A stretch of 6,688 nt of DNA. Origin: Burkholderiales bacterium. Lineage in GTDB: Bacteria; Pseudomonadota; Gammaproteobacteria; Burkholderiales; Burkholderiaceae_C. The stretch is from NCBI GenBank assembly GCA_947450745.1, contig CANFYD010000214.1:1-6688 (forward strand), in the 5' to 3' direction. The notes below the pieces were generated by a model, which made no database searches, was not told the origin of the DNA, and worked only from the letters and a program-made list of their open reading frames with translations. The position numbers and the translations under genes were made by a program. Below, piece after piece: positions 4,275 through 6,688 of the stretch (the first letter of the stretch is position 1; each line of letters opens with the position of its first letter).

Positions 4275-6688
4275 TCAATTCACGGCTTCCAACTGCCGTT
4301 GTTCGAACAAATAATCGCCGCCGAGTTGATGGCCGGCTGCACTTGATGAGCCATATTGCGGCCGTTGTGGCAATTCCCTGGCCACGGCAAACCGAACGCG
4401 CTCGAACAGGTTACCGCCCATCTGCCAAGCCGGCACTTGCTTCAGGCTGTTCATCAAATTCCAGGCGAACAGCGAGTGTCCGTCACGGCCTTCGTCGAAC
4501 ACAGGCTCATTGCCGCCCGAGGACATCACCACCACCGACTTTTTAGCCAGCACCGCTTGCGGGTCGACTTTGCCGGGCGTGGCACGAATGCGCTGCTCGG
4601 ACACCAGCGACCCGGAATAGCAACTGTCTGAAATAAGCGCCACCTGCGAGGCTCCGAACTGCGCAATCATGCGGCCGATGTCGGCATTCGAGAGCCAGGT
4701 TTCCGGTCGCTTGGCATCGCTGTCGCTCAACTGCCAGTAGCCCAGGCCGGTGGACGGCACCAGCTCGCCGTGCCCGGCGTAGTAAATCACCACCGAGTCG
4801 CGTGGCCCCAACTCCAGCGCCAACTGGTTCAGCGCCGCCACCACCGACACCTTGCTGGCGTTGTCCAGCAGCACGGTTTCGTAGCCGAAGCTCTCGCCCA
4901 ACAAGCGCCCGACCGCCCGCGAGTCGGCCACCGCGTTGCTGAGCTGCGGGATGGCAGAGTCGGCATAGTTATTGACGCCAATCATCACCGCGACCTTGCG
5001 CTCGATCTGCGGCAAAGCGGCCGTCTTGACCCGGCGTTTGATGGGTTCCGGGGCAGTCGGCAAGATTGAAGGCGGCAACGTCGCTGCGGCTGCAGGAGTT
5101 TCCACTGACGGAGCCAGCGGCTGCCCTGGCAGCGCGGTCACGACCGGGGTGGGCGGTGCTATCGGTGCAGCCAGTGCTTGCTGGGATTGGCCGCTGCTGT
5201 CGCCCTGCAACATCTTCAATTGACGTTTGATATCCGCCGTGATCACGCAGTTGCCGCCTGCCAGATCGCTGAGCGTGGCACAGCCGCGCAACTCGCCCAA
5301 CGAAGGGTTCTGCTCCAGCTTGTAGATCGCTTCCGCAAACAAGGTTTTCTTGTAGTTGTCGCGGGCGTTCAGCATCTGCGCCAGCGCCTCTTGCGACATG
5401 CCGGCCAAACGCTGTTGACCAAAGGCCTGTTCGATCGCTTGCGGGTTGCTACTCGACAAGGCGGGCTGCGTACTGGCTGGCAGCACCCCGTCGGCAAGAC
5501 CTGCGGCGGCGCTTGTCGCTGTTGCTCCTGTCGAGGTGGTGCTCGCCAAGATATTCAGCATGCCACCCGGCGCGCTGTCAACCGGCGCGATTTGCGGAAG
5601 GAAAACAGCCGACAAAGCCGCGACGGCACTCTGCACCAGCGGCACTTCCGGAATGACCGCTGCGACGCTCAAAGCCGTGGCGTTGCCCGGAGCTTGCGAA
5701 AAACTGTAGTTGCTCGCTACCAACCCGCCACCCAACACCGCATAACTGCCGGCGGGCGAGAGCGGGCTGGCGGCAGTGGTGAAGACAAGTTGGCCGGCGC
5801 TGGAGTTCTGCAAGTTGTCCGCGCCCAGAAATCCCGTCACCGAACCCGAGAAAACAGGCAAGGCCTCGCCCGCTCGTTTGGCGGCCGCATCGGCGACATA
5901 TTGCAAACTTGCCGGGGTGATGTCGGCTGCCAGCTGGAACGGGCTGAGCAATCGATAGTTGCCGGCATCGGTACCGCCAAGCGTGTAGCCGGTGACCGTG
6001 ACGGCTTTGCCGACACCAACGTTCTTGTCGACAAAGCTGGCCAACCCGCTGCCGCTCAGCGTCAAGCTGTCAGCGCCCAGCGGAGCAACTGCGGCGGTTC
6101 CGCTCAAGGTCGCCGCCGTGGTCGCGTCGTAAGTCTTGTTGGCCGCAGACAGCCCAGTCACAGCCAGATTGGCCTGCGCAATATTCGCCGTCAGCCCGGT
6201 CGGCTGCGCAATCAGATAGTTGCCAGCATCGGTACCGCCAAGCGTGTAGCCGGTGACCGTGACGGCCTTGCCGACGCCGACGTTCTTGTCGACAAAGCTG
6301 GCCAGCCCGCTGCCGCTCAGCGTCAAGCTGTCCGAGCCCAGCGCCGTAAACCCCGCTGTTCCGTTCAATGTCGCCGCCGTCGTCGCGTCGTAAGTCTTGT
6401 TGGCGGCAGACAAGCCGGTCACCGCCAAAGTGGCCTGCGCGATATTTGCCGTCAGCCCGGTCGGCTGCGCAATCAGATAGTTGCCGGCATCGGTACCGCC
6501 GAGCATGTAGCCGGTGACCGTGATGGCCTTGCCGACACCAACGTTCTTGTCGGCAAAGCTGGCCAGCCCGCTGCCGCTCAGCGTCAAGCTGTCAGCGCCC
6601 AGCGCCGCGACTGCGGCGGTTCCGCTCGGGGTCGCCGCCGTGGTCGCGTCGTACGTCTTGTTGGCCGCAGACAAGCCGGTCACCGCCA
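4275..6688 (-). CDS. Large YDG/MBG-repeat exoprotein with C-terminal caspase-like (peptidase C14) domain, N-terminus outside window
   Basis: At least 803 residues are visible; the frame is open through the window edge, so the true start lies outside. Numbering takes the Val at 6681-6683 as 1. Residues 1-261 are three near-identical 87-residue repeats (VTGLSAANKTYDAT..., ...GGTDAGNY...), the YDG domains found in filamentous-haemagglutinin-like exoproteins and adhesins. Residues about 256-345 form an MBG-like domain (LQYVADAAAKRAGEALPVFSG...SNYSFS). A linker follows, then a helical segment (412-495) with two cysteines (C468, C479), then a Pro/Ala-rich linker (500-548) with a basic patch KRRVK (549-553). 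Residues 562-795 form a caspase-like protease: RKVAVMIGVNNY, VIYYAGHGE with catalytic H638, and LISDSCYSGSL with catalytic C688 (codon 4620-4622), closing with GHQLGGDYLFE. The dyad is intact; bacterial relatives with a DSC(H/Y)SG motif usually cut after Arg or Lys. Repeats of this type are normally exported, often by two-partner secretion, but the N-terminal secretion domain and any transporter gene would lie outside. It is first of three - strand genes, before the OmpA-like and metallopeptidase genes. Confidence 0.9.
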   Translation of the reverse strand, partial: AVTGLSAANKTYDATTAATPSGTAAVAALGADSLTLSGSGLASFADKNVGVGKAITVTGYMLGGTDAGNYLIAQPTGLTANIAQATLAVTGLSAANKTYDATTAATLNGTAGFTALGSDSLTLSGSGLASFVDKNVGVGKAVTVTGYTLGGTDAGNYLIAQPTGLTANIAQANLAVTGLSAANKTYDATTAATLSGTAAVAPLGADSLTLSGSGLASFVDKNVGVGKAVTVTGYTLGGTDAGNYRLLSPFQLAADITPASLQYVADAAAKRAGEALPVFSGSVTGFLGADNLQNSSAGQLVFTTAASPLSPAGSYAVLGGGLVASNYSFSQAPGNATALSVAAVIPEVPLVQSAVAALSAVFLPQIAPVDSAPGGMLNILASTTSTGATATSAAAGLADGVLPASTQPALSSSNPQAIEQAFGQQRLAGMSQEALAQMLNARDNYKKTLFAEAIYKLEQNPSLGELRGCATLSDLAGGNCVITADIKRQLKMLQGDSSGQSQQALAAPIAPPTPVVTALPGQPLAPSVETPAAAATLPPSILPTAPEPIKRRVKTAALPQIERKVAVMIGVNNYADSAIPQLSNAVADSRAVGRLLGESFGYETVLLDNASKVSVVAALNQLALELGPRDSVVIYYAGHGELVPSTGLGYWQLSDSDAKRPETWLSNADIGRMIAQFGASQVALISDSCYSGSLVSEQRIRATPGKVDPQAVLAKKSVVVMSSGGNEPVFDEGRDGHSLFAWNLMNSLKQVPAWQMGGNLFERVRFAVARELPQRPQYGSSSAAGHQLGGDYLFEQRQLEAVN
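5901..6688 (-). repeat. Tandem array of 261-bp units encoding YDG domains (continues beyond window)
   Basis: Three direct repeats with an exact 261-bp (87-codon) period are seen: 6423-6683, 6162-6422 and 5901-6161. The shared landmark GTCGCGTCGTA(A/C)GTC recurs at 6121, 6382 and 6643. By eye the first two units (N- to C-terminal order) differ at 10 of 87 residues. Units two and three differ at 6 of their first 69 residues, after which the third unit diverges (RLLSPFQLAADITPASLQ) as the array ends. The unit starting at the window edge shows that more sequence of the same frame lies beyond. Differences cluster in one variable patch (unit residues 19-30), while the rest is almost constant. Confidence 0.92.

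Noticed and set aside
3390..4346. 318-codon open frame on the + strand opposite the OmpA-like gene
   Set aside because: It runs antisense through a clear OmpA domain and across two gene boundaries, and its sequence resembles no protein family.

Overview
The window looks like a piece of chromosome from a GC-rich Gram-negative proteobacterium, most likely a betaproteobacterium of the order Burkholderiales. This rests on three things: the C-terminus of a TonB-dependent outer-membrane receptor, a homodimeric-type (AceE/MdeB-like) 2-oxoacid dehydrogenase E1 fragment, and an exoprotein with YDG/MBG repeats. The assignment comes from protein style and codon use, not from a database search.

Left part, + strand (1-1777). 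The last 42 codons of a TonB-dependent receptor are followed by an inverted repeat and a gene-poor spacer. Next comes a broken copy of an E1 gene. It has a plausible ribosome binding site and start at 464, has lost roughly 80 nt with a frame change near 541-586, and stops matching the family at about 1509, before half of the usual protein length. About 165 bp of unrecognised sequence follows, then a promoter-like TTGACA element and an AT-rich leader.

Middle (1778-2560, + strand). An apparently intact exonuclease III / AP endonuclease gene (xthA) carries all of the usual catalytic motifs. Its 3' end overlaps by 38 bp the end of a gene on the opposite strand, and an 8-bp perfect inverted repeat lies across its stop codon.

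Right part, - strand (6688 down to 2523). Three genes run in one direction and may be an operon. (1) A very large exported-type protein, entering from outside the window, has at least three near-identical 87-residue YDG repeats, one MBG-like domain, a low-complexity linker and a C-terminal caspase-like (peptidase C14) domain with an intact His/Cys dyad. (2) A small periplasmic OmpA-like peptidoglycan-binding protein has a signal peptide. (3) A membrane-anchored protein carries a gluzincin-type zinc-protease signature (HELSH plus a downstream NETQA).

Taken together, the - strand cluster suggests a cell-surface or periplasmic system: a repeat-rich adhesin-like stalk ending in a caspase-like protease, a peptidoglycan-anchoring partner and a second protease facing the periplasm. 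The joint function is inference. The domain calls for the caspase, OmpA and ExoIII are well supported by visible motifs. No CRISPR array, tRNA, rRNA or recognisable insertion sequence was seen.
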